Source: Neisseria lisongii
GTDB taxonomy: Bacteria > Pseudomonadota > Gammaproteobacteria > Burkholderiales > Neisseriaceae
Direction: 5' to 3'
NCBI RefSeq assembly: GCF_028463985.1
Contig: NZ_CP116766.1
Location: forward strand, 620,001 to 684,000
DNA: 64,000 bases
Shown here: positions 43,049-51,593 of the stretch, piece by piece
Position numbering within the stretch: position 1 is the stretch's first letter
How the letters are laid out: each line of letters starts with the position of its first letter
Position numbers and translations under genes: made by a program
Notes under the pieces: model-generated
Database searches by the model: none
The model's input: only the letters and a program-made list of their open reading frames with translations
What the model was told of the DNA's origin: nothing

Positions 43049-44497
43049 ATGACCCCATACACTTTGAAACAGGCCGCCGAGCTTTTACAAAGCAAAAAAA
43101 TCTCCGCCGTAGAATTGGCAACCGAATACCTGAATGCGATTGATGTGCGCAATCCCGCCATCAACGGCTACATCACTCTGGATAAAGAACTGACCTTGGC
43201 CGAAGCCCAAGCCGCCGACGAGCGCATCGCCCAAGGCAATGCCTCCGCCCTAACCGGCGTACCCATCGCCTACAAAGACATTTTCTGTCAACAAAACTGG
43301 CGCAGCGCGTGCAGTTCCAAAATGCTGGATAACTTCGTTTCGCCTTACACCGCCACTGTGGTGCAAAACCTGCTAAACGAAGGTATGGTAACACTCGGCC
43401 GCACCAATATGGACGAATTTGCCATGGGTTCGACCAACGAAACCTCGTTCTACGGCGCAACCAAAAATCCGTGGAATCTTGACAATGTTCCCGGCGGCTC
43501 GTCAGGCGGCTCGGCCGCCGTTGTCGCAGCCCGCCTCGCTCCCGCCGCATTGGGTTCGGACACCGGCGGCTCCATCCGCCAACCGGCTTCCCACTGCGGC
43601 ATTACCGGCATCAAACCGACTTACGGCACGGTTTCCCGCTTCGGCATGGTCGCCTACGCTTCCAGCTTCGACCAAGCCGGTCCGATGGCGCAAACCGCCG
43701 AAGACTGCGCCCTTCTGCTCAACGCCATGGCAAGTTTCGATCCCAAAGATTCCACCAGCCTCGAGCGTGAACAGGAAGACTATACCCGTGATTTAAACCG
43801 ACCACTCACAGGCCTGAAAATCGGTTTGCCGAAAGAATATTTCGGCAGCGGCAACAGTGCAGACGTACAAACCGCCCTGCAAAACACCATCAACCTACTC
43901 AAAGCCCAAGGCGCAGAATTGGTTGATGTTTCCCTACCGCAAACCGAACTTTCCATTCCCGCCTATTACGTTCTCGCCTCCGCCGAAGCCAGCACCAACC
44001 TTTCCCGTTACGACGGCGTGCGCTACGGCCACCGTGCCGCCCAATTCGGCGACTTGGAAGAAATGTACAGCAACACCCGTGCCGAAGGTTTCGGCAGCGA
44101 AGTGAAACGCCGCATTATGATCGGCACTTATGTATTGAGCCACGGCTACTACGATGCCTATTATCTGAAAGCGCAAAAACTGCGCCGCATGGTTGCCAAC
44201 GATTTTCAGACGGCCTTCGCCCAATGCGACCTGATTTTAGCACCGACCGCACCGACCGCCGCACCGAAACTGGGCGAGTTGAACAACGACCCTGTGCAGG
44301 CCTATCTGTCGGACATCTACACCATCGCCGTCAATCTCGCCGGCCTTCCGGCGCTGACCCTACCGGCCGGATTCTCCGCCGAAAAAATGCCGATCGGCGT
44401 ACAGTTAATCGGCAACTACTTCAGTGAAGCGAAGATTTTGGGCGCAGCACACCAAATCCAGCAGCACAGCGATTGGCATACTCACGCACCGGAATAA
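43049..44497 (+). CDS. gatA: Asp-tRNA(Asn)/Glu-tRNA(Gln) amidotransferase subunit A
   Basis: Amidase subunit releasing ammonia from glutamine for GatB. The 482-residue protein carries the amidase-signature catalytic triad: Lys in GVPIAYKDIF, the cis-Ser in VPGGSSGGSAA, and the nucleophilic Ser in LGSDTGGSIRQPASHCG. TSFYGATKNPWNLDN and the C-terminal PALTLPAGFSAEKMPIGVQLIG also match. The ATG at 43049 (MTPYTLKQAAELL) has GGAAA upstream and fits the family; the ATG at 43019 is part of a DUS. Together with gatC and gatB it supplies Gln-tRNA. Confidence 0.96.
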   Translation: MTPYTLKQAAELLQSKKISAVELATEYLNAIDVRNPAINGYITLDKELTLAEAQAADERIAQGNASALTGVPIAYKDIFCQQNWRSACSSKMLDNFVSPYTATVVQNLLNEGMVTLGRTNMDEFAMGSTNETSFYGATKNPWNLDNVPGGSSGGSAAVVAARLAPAALGSDTGGSIRQPASHCGITGIKPTYGTVSRFGMVAYASSFDQAGPMAQTAEDCALLLNAMASFDPKDSTSLEREQEDYTRDLNRPLTGLKIGLPKEYFGSGNSADVQTALQNTINLLKAQGAELVDVSLPQTELSIPAYYVLASAEASTNLSRYDGVRYGHRAAQFGDLEEMYSNTRAEGFGSEVKRRIMIGTYVLSHGYYDAYYLKAQKLRRMVANDFQTAFAQCDLILAPTAPTAAPKLGELNNDPVQAYLSDIYTIAVNLAGLPALTLPAGFSAEKMPIGVQLIGNYFSEAKILGAAHQIQQHSDWHTHAPE

Positions 44498-44500
44498 GCC

Positions 44501-45412
44501 ATGGCGGATTTCAGTTTTCCGGATTTTCGGGCGGTGTACAACTATGCACCCAAATATCAGATTCAACACCTGAAATTTGCCCTGCGCACCCTGTTTCACC
44601 GCCGCCAGATCCGTGCATTTGAACGTTTCGTCAATTCATCGGCAGCCTATCAGCATTTCTTCACCGCCTTGCCGCAAGATGCCTATCCGCTGCTGCATAC
44701 CTATATCGACAAACGTTTTCGTGCGGCAGACAGGCTCAAACACATGAGCGCCGATCTCGCCACCGCCAAAGCCGCATTCGGCGAAGATATTTTTTCCCGC
44801 CTGAACCTGCGTGAAAACAGCATTGCCCTGTCGCCGCTTTCAGACGGCCTTATTCTCTGTCTGAACCGCAACACCAACTGCATGGACGAAGGCTGGTGGG
44901 CAGTGTCGCTGCGCAACGACGACAACCGGATACTGTACAGCGCCACGTTTGCCTTTATCGACGGCCGCATCATCATCGCCTCCGTACAAGGTCCGGCAGG
45001 CGCAGAAGCCAAAGACCAAGTCCGCCGCCTGACCAAACAACTGCACGGCCTGCGCCCGCAAAACCTGATGACCGTTGCCCTGCAATATTTGGCGGCCGCC
45101 CTGACCGGCACCCACGCAGCCGGAATTGCCCACGATCATCAAGTCAAACTGCGTTGGCGGCTGAAAAAACGGGTACAGATGAACTACGACAGCTTCTGGC
45201 AGGAAGCCGGCGGCACGCTGCAAAGCGACGGCTACTGGCATCTTCCCGAACAACCAGCCCGCAAACCCTTAACCGAAATCGAAAGCAAAAAACGCTCGAT
45301 GTACCGCAAACGCTACGAAATGCTGGATATATTGGCGGAAAATATCCGGCAACGGTTTGCAGCAAATATAAGGCCGTCTGAAAACCGGCCACTTGCAAAT
45401 AGTGCGGATTGA
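44501..45412 (+). CDS. DUF535 (VirK/YbjX family) protein
   Basis: A 303-residue protein of the DUF535 family, recognised by YNYAPKYQIQHLKFALRTLF, the long Ser/Gly-poor middle with GWWAVSLRNDDNRILYSATFAF, ASVQGPAG, RRLTKQLHGLRPQNLMTVALQYLA, and the LKKRVQMNYDSFWQEAGG and KKRSMYRKRYEMLD segments. VirK/YbjX relatives have been linked to envelope and virulence traits in enterobacteria, but no biochemical function is established. It starts three bases after gatA stops and precedes gatB, so it should be co-transcribed. The last codons run through a DUS (IRPSENRP). Confidence 0.85.
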   Translation: MADFSFPDFRAVYNYAPKYQIQHLKFALRTLFHRRQIRAFERFVNSSAAYQHFFTALPQDAYPLLHTYIDKRFRAADRLKHMSADLATAKAAFGEDIFSRLNLRENSIALSPLSDGLILCLNRNTNCMDEGWWAVSLRNDDNRILYSATFAFIDGRIIIASVQGPAGAEAKDQVRRLTKQLHGLRPQNLMTVALQYLAAALTGTHAAGIAHDHQVKLRWRLKKRVQMNYDSFWQEAGGTLQSDGYWHLPEQPARKPLTEIESKKRSMYRKRYEMLDILAENIRQRFAANIRPSENRPLANSAD

Positions 45413-45461
45413 ATTAAAAACATATTCATTTTATTAATAGTTTATTTTGAAAGATTCACGA

Positions 45462-46892
45462 ATGACTTGGGAAACCGTAATCGGACTGGAAATCCATGTC
45501 CAACTGAACACCAAATCCAAAATTTTCAGCGGCGCTTCGACTGCTTTCGGTGCTGAACCGAATGCCCATGCGAGCGTGGTTGAATGTGCCTTGCCGGGCG
45601 TGTTGCCGGTGATGAACCGGGAAGTGGTAGACAAAGCCATCAAACTGGGTTTGGCGCTGAATGCGAAAATCAATCAGAAAAACGTGTTCGACCGCAAAAA
45701 CTATTTCTATCCCGATTTGCCCAAAGGCTATCAAATCAGCCAGTTGGATTTGCCGATTGTGGAACACGGCAAACTGGAAATCGTGGTTGGCGACGAAGTA
45801 AAAACCATCAATGTTACCCGTGCGCATATGGAAGAAGATGCGGGTAAATCAGTGCATGAAGGTTTGAACGGTGCAACCGGCATTGACTTGAACCGTGCCG
45901 GTACGCCGCTGTTGGAAGTGGTTTCCGAACCGGAAATGCGTTCCGCCGCTGAGGCGGTCGCCTATGCCAAAGCCCTGCACAGCTTGGTAACGTGGCTGGA
46001 TATTTGCGACGGCAATATGGCGGAAGGTTCGTTCCGTGTCGATGCCAACGTGTCCGTGCGCCCGAAAGGCCAAGCCGAGTTCGGCACCCGCCGGGAAATC
46101 AAAAACCTCAATTCGTTCCGCTTCTTAGAGCAAGCCATCAATTATGAAGTAGAAAGCCAAATCGAAATCATCGAAGACGGCGGAAAAGTGCAGCAGGCCA
46201 CCATGCTGTTTGACCCGGAAAAAGGCGAAACCCGTGTGATGCGTTTGAAAGAAGATGCACACGACTACCGCTACTTCCCCGACCCTGATTTGCTTCCCGT
46301 GATTATTTCCGATGAACAATTGGAAAAAGCCAAAGCCGCCATGCCGGAATTGCCGTCTGAAATGGCCGCCCGCTTCGTTGCCGATTTCGGCGTATCCGAA
46401 TACGATGCCCGCCTGCTGACTGCAAGCCGCAGCCAAGCCGCCTATTTTGAAGCGGCCGCCGCCGATAAAAAACAAGGCAAACTGGTTGCCAACTGGATCA
46501 ACGGCGAACTGGCCGCTGCTCTCAACAAAGAAGGCATCGAACTGGCACAAAGCCCGATTACCGCCCCCCGTTTGGCATCGCTGGTCGCCAAAATTGCCGA
46601 CGGCACATTAAGCAGCAAACTGGCGAAAAAAGCCTTCGAAGCCATGTGGGCTGAACCCGAAGCCACGATTGAGCAAATCATCGAGAAACACGGTTTGCAG
46701 CAAATCACCGACACCGGCGCCATCGAAGCGATGGTCGATGAAGTATTGGCAAACAATGCCAAAGCAGTCGAGCAATTCAAATCCGGCAACGAAAAAGCCC
46801 TGAATGCGATTGTCGGCCAAGTGATGAAAGCCTCACGCGGCAAAGCCAATCCGGCACAGGTTCAGGATTTGATTAAAGCCAAACTGGGTTAA
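45462..46892 (+). CDS. gatB: Asp-tRNA(Asn)/Glu-tRNA(Gln) amidotransferase subunit B
   Basis: tRNA-binding kinase/transamidase subunit of GatCAB. The 476-residue protein starts TWETVIGLEIHVQLNTKSKIF, and has PGVLPVMNREVV, RKNYFYPDLPKGYQISQ, EEDAGKSVHE, GTPLLEVVSEPEMRS, GSFRVDANVSVRPKG, TRREIKNLNSFRFLEQAI and EDAHDYRYFPDPDLLP. The C-terminal YqeY-like tail ends in GQVMKASRGKANPAQVQDLIKAKLG. The ATG at 45462 is preferred to an upstream TTG. It follows the DUF535 gene by 49 bases and ends in a DUS-pair terminator. Confidence 0.96.
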   Translation: MTWETVIGLEIHVQLNTKSKIFSGASTAFGAEPNAHASVVECALPGVLPVMNREVVDKAIKLGLALNAKINQKNVFDRKNYFYPDLPKGYQISQLDLPIVEHGKLEIVVGDEVKTINVTRAHMEEDAGKSVHEGLNGATGIDLNRAGTPLLEVVSEPEMRSAAEAVAYAKALHSLVTWLDICDGNMAEGSFRVDANVSVRPKGQAEFGTRREIKNLNSFRFLEQAINYEVESQIEIIEDGGKVQQATMLFDPEKGETRVMRLKEDAHDYRYFPDPDLLPVIISDEQLEKAKAAMPELPSEMAARFVADFGVSEYDARLLTASRSQAAYFEAAAADKKQGKLVANWINGELAAALNKEGIELAQSPITAPRLASLVAKIADGTLSSKLAKKAFEAMWAEPEATIEQIIEKHGLQQITDTGAIEAMVDEVLANNAKAVEQFKSGNEKALNAIVGQVMKASRGKANPAQVQDLIKAKLG

Positions 46893-46910
46893 ACGTCGAT
46901 ATTAAAAACC

Positions 46911-46943
46911 AAGCCGTCTGAAAATCGAGTTTTCAGACGGCTT
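46911..46943 (+). terminator. DUS-pair terminator of gatB
   Basis: AAGCCGTCTGAAAA, a 5-base loop and its complement, 18 bases after gatB. Confidence 0.8.
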
Positions 46944-46977
46944 TAATATTTTGATATGTTTCTTAAATATAGGCATA

Positions 46978-47270
46978 TATAGTCAATCCACTTAATAAAC
47001 CGTACGATTTATTAAAGAGCAGCTGCTGATACCGCAGCTTCCGGATAACAGTGTGGTGGTCATGGATAATGCGGCGTTTCATTAAGGGTAAGGCCGAAGC
47101 GTTGTTGAAGGATAAGGGACACACTGTCTTGTGGCTTCCTCCTTACAGTCCCGACTTAAATCCGATTGAGAAGAAAAGGGCTTGGTTAAAGGCTAGACGG
47201 AGGAAGTTTGGGGTGATGTCTGTGGATGAGTTGTTTAGGGGTGTTATTTAAATTTGGTGGATTGACTATA
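46978..47270 (+). mobile_element. IS630-family element remnant with both inverted ends
   Basis: A 293-bp relic bounded by TATAGTCAATCCACTTAATA and its near-complement TGGTGGATTGACTATA. It retains only the catalytic end of the transposase: QLPDNSVVVMDNAAFH, then, after a one-base insertion (near 47082), KGKAEALLKDKGHTVLW and LPPYSPDLNPIEKK. The N-terminal two thirds are deleted. Its ends match the miniature elements in this window, notably the right end of 24305-24422. TA at each end fits IS630 target choice. Confidence 0.85.
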
Positions 47271-47286
47271 AATACGGAAGTAACGA

Positions 47287-47315
47287 TTGCATTAATAAAG
47301 TAAATGATTTATATT
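47287..47315 (+). promoter_or_regulatory. Candidate hmbR promoter with a weak Fur-like dyad
   Basis: TTGCAT (47287-47292), 17-base spacer, TATATT (47310-47315), starting 17 bases beyond the IS630 remnant. A 19-base dyad AATGA...TCATT (47303-47321) overlaps the -10 box. Fur control is expected for haem uptake, but the match to the Fur consensus is poor. A short hairpin (GCAGC/GCTGC, 47341-47354) follows in the leader. Confidence 0.45.
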
Positions 47316-47384
47316 CTCATTTTTCTATTAAAAATAAAAAGCAGCATAGGCTGCTGCATGATTGCTGTTTGGAAAATGAAAGCT

Positions 47385-49715
47385 ATGAAACCGTTACGCC
47401 TTTTGCCGCTTGCCGCCTTAGTCAGCGGAATATTCAGCCAGTCCATTGCTTTTGCAGAAGAAAATGCCGTTGTGCCAGATGGTGCTGCGACGCATGAATT
47501 GACACAGGTAAACGTTACCGCCCGCCGCAAAATGCCGACAGCAGCGGAACGGGTCAATGCCCAAACCATTCAGGAACAAATGATTCGGGATGTGCGGGAT
47601 TTGGTACGCTATTCGCCCGATGTCGGTATTGTCGATAACGGCAGGCACATAAAAGGTTTTGCCATGAGGGGCGTAGAGGGCAACCGTGTCGGTATCAGCG
47701 TGGACGGTGTCAGCTTGCCGGATTCTGAAGAAAATACACTTTATGCCCGCTATGGCAATTTCAATCCGTCCCGTATGTCGATTGATCCGGAATTGGTCGG
47801 CAGCATCGAGCTTGCCAAAGGTTCGGATTCTTTCCAGTCGGGCAGCGGCGCATTGGGCGGCAATGTCAATTACCGTACTTTGGAAGCGGGCGATATTGTA
47901 CAGCCGGATCGGAAAACAGGTATGCTGCTGCGCAGCGGCTATGCCGGTAAAAACCGTGAATGGACCAATACAGCGGCTTTCGGCGTGCAAAACGATACGG
48001 TTGATGCTGTGGTCTTGTATTCGCAACGCTACGGCCATGAGATGAAGAGCAATGGCAGCGGGCCGGAATATTTCCACAATCAAAGCCAACACCCCGATCC
48101 GGCGCAGCACCGCCAGCACAGTTATTTGGCAAAAATGAATTGGCAGCTTGCCGATGCCCACCGAATAGGGGGGGGCTTTACCGGACAAACCGGCAGTAAT
48201 TTCACAGACGAGCGTTCTTATACGTCTTACGGTTCGCAATGGCGTGAAGCGGACGACAAACACAAGCGTTTTAATTTCAATACATTTTACGAATACACGC
48301 CGGAATCGTCTTGGCTGGCGTTGCTGCGTGCTGATTACGACCGACAGCATACCGATTTGAGGGCGGTTAATTATTCGGGCGCACGCCACTGGCGAACCAA
48401 TGAAAAAGAGTTGGACGAAATTAAAGACCGCAGCATGAAAACCCGTTTTCAAAGACTGACGCTGCGTTTGGACAGTCGGCCGTTTACAGCGGCAGGGCAG
48501 CACACGCTGAGTGCCAAAGCCTTTTTGTCGCAACGGCGTTTTGAAACCTTAAATGAAGACCAAATCAATGTTTCTGCTAATGCCGAAAACGGCAAAGCAC
48601 CGGACTTTCTTCGGGAAACCATTCAGTATCCGGTGGAAAGTGTCCGCTACGGCTTTTCTCTGAAAGACAATATCATTTGGAATCCTGTATTTTCCGGCGT
48701 GTTCGGTGTCCGCTACGATCGGGAAACACTCAAGCCGCATGATTTGAATGCACCATGCAGCAAGGCTTGTCAGGCAGAAGGTAAGCCCGGACAAGCACGT
48801 TTTTCAGATTGGAACGGCGTTGTCGGCGTATTTGCCCAGCTTAATCCGACTTGGAAAACCGGTTACCAACTGGCAACTGGCTACCGTGTGCCGACTGCTT
48901 CGGAAATGTATTTCACCTTCAAGAATCCTTACGGCACTTGGAAGTCAAACCGTGATTTGAAAACCGAGCGCAGCTTGAACCACACGCTGTCTTTACAGGC
49001 AAAAAACGATGCCGGTTTACTGGATTTGAGCGTTTACCACAGCCGCTATCGTGATTTCCTGTTTGAGCAGACCAGCCTGATTGAAGCCAATGAACACGGC
49101 AGAAGCTGGCAAACGCCGGTTTCGCAAACCGTCAATATCGATAAAGCCCGTATTTCCGGTTTGGAAGCCAAAGGCCGTCTGAATTTGGGCGAAGGCTGGA
49201 AATTGTCGGGTGCGCTGGGATACAGCCGCGGCAAACTTTCAGACGAACGCAGCCTGCTGTCGATTCAGCCATTAAAAGCAGTGATTGGTTTGGATTATGA
49301 ACAGGCCGACGGCAAATGGGGCATTTTTTCCCGCCTGACTTATTTGGGCGGAAAAAAGCCGAAAGATGCCAAAGTGGACGAAATCAAGAGCCGCTGTCTG
49401 AAAACCGAATATGATTATTGGACAGATGAGGAAATCTGTACCCAATCCGAACAATATAAAGATGTCGTACCGTATAAATATTTAAATAAACGGGCGTATA
49501 TCTTCGATGTGTACGGCTTTTACCGTCCGGTAAAAAATCTGACACTGCGTGCCGGTATTTACAATTTCTTCAACCGAAAATACCACACTTGGGACGCTTT
49601 GAGAGGCATTAATGCCAACAGCACCACCAATACGGTTGATCGTGCAGGAAAAGGTTTGGAGCGGTTTTATGCACCGGGCCGCAATTATGCCGTATCGCTA
49701 GAGTGGAAGTTTTAA
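47385..49715 (+). CDS. hmbR: TonB-dependent haemoglobin receptor HmbR
   Basis: Outer-membrane receptor taking haem iron from haemoglobin with TonB energy. From 47385 the protein has 776 residues: signal peptide MKPLRLLPLAALVSGIFSQS, plug domain (ERVNAQTIQEQMIRDVRDLVRYSPDVG, GFAMRGVEGNRVGISVDGVSLPDSEENTLYARYG), then a beta-barrel with the two-Cys loop APCSKACQ and the terminal NYAVSLEWKF. It is colinear with meningococcal HmbR. An in-frame ATG at 47376 is an alternative start. A run of eight G (48168-48175) lies in codons 262-264; adding one G gives a stop 11 codons later, losing one gives a stop further on, so it is likely phase-variable and currently ON. hemO follows. Confidence 0.95.
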   Translation: MKPLRLLPLAALVSGIFSQSIAFAEENAVVPDGAATHELTQVNVTARRKMPTAAERVNAQTIQEQMIRDVRDLVRYSPDVGIVDNGRHIKGFAMRGVEGNRVGISVDGVSLPDSEENTLYARYGNFNPSRMSIDPELVGSIELAKGSDSFQSGSGALGGNVNYRTLEAGDIVQPDRKTGMLLRSGYAGKNREWTNTAAFGVQNDTVDAVVLYSQRYGHEMKSNGSGPEYFHNQSQHPDPAQHRQHSYLAKMNWQLADAHRIGGGFTGQTGSNFTDERSYTSYGSQWREADDKHKRFNFNTFYEYTPESSWLALLRADYDRQHTDLRAVNYSGARHWRTNEKELDEIKDRSMKTRFQRLTLRLDSRPFTAAGQHTLSAKAFLSQRRFETLNEDQINVSANAENGKAPDFLRETIQYPVESVRYGFSLKDNIIWNPVFSGVFGVRYDRETLKPHDLNAPCSKACQAEGKPGQARFSDWNGVVGVFAQLNPTWKTGYQLATGYRVPTASEMYFTFKNPYGTWKSNRDLKTERSLNHTLSLQAKNDAGLLDLSVYHSRYRDFLFEQTSLIEANEHGRSWQTPVSQTVNIDKARISGLEAKGRLNLGEGWKLSGALGYSRGKLSDERSLLSIQPLKAVIGLDYEQADGKWGIFSRLTYLGGKKPKDAKVDEIKSRCLKTEYDYWTDEEICTQSEQYKDVVPYKYLNKRAYIFDVYGFYRPVKNLTLRAGIYNFFNRKYHTWDALRGINANSTTNTVDRAGKGLERFYAPGRNYAVSLEWKF

Positions 49716-49764
49716 TGATTGAAGCTGTAATGCCGTCTGAAAATCCTATATGAAAGGAAATGAT

Positions 49765-50388
49765 ATGAGCGATAAAATGCTGACTTTTGCGCAACGCCTG
49801 AAAGAAGAAAACCGTACGACCCATGACAGCGTGGACAATCTGGTGATGTCGGTGAATCCGTTTGCCACGCCGGAAAATTACGTTAAGTTTTTGAAATTGC
49901 AATCAGTATTCCATAAAATCGTTGATCCGGTTTACCGTGATGAAGCCTTAAACCGAGCCATTCCCGATTTGGCACAGATGGCCCGTTATGAGGCGGTGGT
50001 GCAGGATTTGGCGGATTTGAACGATACGCCGTATGTGTTTGACGGAGAATTGCCGCAGCCGCAGGGAAACCGTGCCATCGGCTGGCTGTATTGTGCCGAA
50101 GGCTCGAATTTGGGTGCTGCTTTTTTGTTTAAAGACGTGCAGAAGCTGGCGTTTGACGAACACCACGGAGCCAGCCACCTTGCGCCGCATCCTGACGGAA
50201 GGGGCAAGCATTGGCGTGCATTTGTCGAGCGTTTGAACCTGCTTAGTTTGAGTGAAGAGGCACAAGTTGAAGCAGTTGAGGGGGCAAAAGATGCTTTTGC
50301 ATTTTATAAAGTCGTATTGCGCCGTATTTTCGGTTTGCCGGAAGGGGCGGAAGCCGAGGCGAAACCGCTTGTTGATTACGGGATTTGA
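49765..50388 (+). CDS. hemO: Haem oxygenase HemO
   Basis: Cleaves haem to biliverdin, carbon monoxide and iron in the cytosol, releasing iron taken up through HmbR. The 207-residue protein matches Neisseria HemO: the proximal haem ligand is His20 in TTHDSVDNLVMSVNPF, followed by YVKFLKLQSVFHKIVDPVY, AIGWLYCAEGSNLGAAFLFK over the haem, HLAPHPDGRGKHWRAFVE and AFAFYKVVLRRIFGLPEG. The ATG at 49765 has AAGGA at good distance. It lies 49 bases after hmbR with a DUS between them; in meningococci hemO precedes hmbR. A DUS-pair terminator follows. Confidence 0.96.
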   Translation: MSDKMLTFAQRLKEENRTTHDSVDNLVMSVNPFATPENYVKFLKLQSVFHKIVDPVYRDEALNRAIPDLAQMARYEAVVQDLADLNDTPYVFDGELPQPQGNRAIGWLYCAEGSNLGAAFLFKDVQKLAFDEHHGASHLAPHPDGRGKHWRAFVERLNLLSLSEEAQVEAVEGAKDAFAFYKVVLRRIFGLPEGAEAEAKPLVDYGI

Positions 50389-50415
50389 GCCGAGTTATTG
50401 AATTGTTTTGATGAT

Positions 50416-50472
50416 AGGCCGTCTGAAAATCGGGTTTTTTAGCAGCCCCCGATTTTCAGACGGCCTTGTTTT
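50416..50472 (+). terminator. DUS-pair terminator of hemO
   Basis: AGGCCGTCTGAAAATCGGG and its complement flank a T/AGCAG/C loop; a T-rich run follows. The rest of the gap to metF is AT-rich; TGAATTTGAATCA at 50572-50584 is one base from a MetR-type TGAAN5TTCA site. Confidence 0.8.
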
Positions 50473-50649
50473 GTTTATCTGTTTAATCATTTCGATTTTC
50501 TTGTTGAATTTTATGGTTTTTTCAAATTTACTTCTAATCATTAAAATAATTCATGTTAGTTTATAAAAAAATGAATTTGAATCATGATTAAAAAGGGGCT
50601 ATGATGCAATCACACTGAAGACAACAGAAAAACAAGAAAGGTTTCCATC

Positions 50650-51540
50650 ATGAGTTATGCAAAAGAAATTAATGCGTTAAACAACAGTTTGGCCGATTTG
50701 AAAGATGATATTAATGTGTCTTTTGAGTTTTTCCCGCCAAAAAACGAGCAGATGGAAACCATGTTGTGGGATTCGATTGACCGTTTGAAAACCCTGCATC
50801 CGAAATTTGTATCGGTAACCTACGGCGCAAATTCCGGCGAGCGCGACCGTACGCACAGTATTGTGAAAAACATCAAGCAGCACACTGGTTTGGAAGCGGC
50901 ACCGCATTTGACCGGTATTGATGCAACGCCTGACGAATTGCGCCAGATTGCCCGTGATTATTGGGATAGCGGTATCCGCCGCATTGTGGCACTGCGGGGC
51001 GACAAGCCGGCCGGTTATAATAAAGAACCGTTTTACGCTTCCGATTTGGTGGCTTTGCTGCGTTCGGTTGCCGACTTTGATATTTCGGTGGCGGCGTATC
51101 CGGAAATCCACCCCGAAGCCAAGTCTGCGCAGGCGGATTTGATTAATTTGAAACGCAAAATCGATGCCGGTGCCAATCATGTGATTACCCAGTTTTTCTT
51201 TGATGTCGAAAGCTATCTGCGTTTCCGGGATCGTTGTGTGATGGTCGGTATCGATGCCGAAATCGTGCCGGGTATTCTGCCCGTTACAAATTTCAAACAA
51301 TTGGGTAAAATGGCACAGGTAACCAATGTTAAAATTCCGAACTGGCTGGCAAGAATGTATGACGGTTTGGATGACGACCAAGGCACCCGCAATCTGGTGG
51401 CGGCGAGCATTGCCATTGATATGGTGAAGGTATTGTCTCGTGAGGGCGTGAAAGATTTCCATTTTTACACGCTCAACCGCAGCGAGCTGACTTATGCCAT
51501 CTGCCATACTTTGGGCGTGCGTCCGATTAGTGCAGCATAA
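50650..51540 (+). CDS. metF: 5,10-methylenetetrahydrofolate reductase
   Basis: FAD enzyme making 5-methyltetrahydrofolate, the methyl donor for methionine synthesis. The 296-residue protein has VSFEFFPPKNEQMETMLW with the catalytic Glu, FVSVTYGANSGERDRT, HLTGIDATPDELRQIARDYW, RRIVALRGDKPAG, VAAYPEIHPEAKSAQADL, KIDAGANHVITQFFFDVESY and VPGILPVTNFKQL. AAAGG lies before the ATG. metE, which uses its product, starts 53 bases downstream, so the two form a methionine operon. Confidence 0.96.
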   Translation: MSYAKEINALNNSLADLKDDINVSFEFFPPKNEQMETMLWDSIDRLKTLHPKFVSVTYGANSGERDRTHSIVKNIKQHTGLEAAPHLTGIDATPDELRQIARDYWDSGIRRIVALRGDKPAGYNKEPFYASDLVALLRSVADFDISVAAYPEIHPEAKSAQADLINLKRKIDAGANHVITQFFFDVESYLRFRDRCVMVGIDAEIVPGILPVTNFKQLGKMAQVTNVKIPNWLARMYDGLDDDQGTRNLVAASIAIDMVKVLSREGVKDFHFYTLNRSELTYAICHTLGVRPISAA

Positions 51541-51593
51541 AGTTTTAAGTTTTTGATTTTAAATTTAATCATCTATCCGACAGGAGAGTTAAT

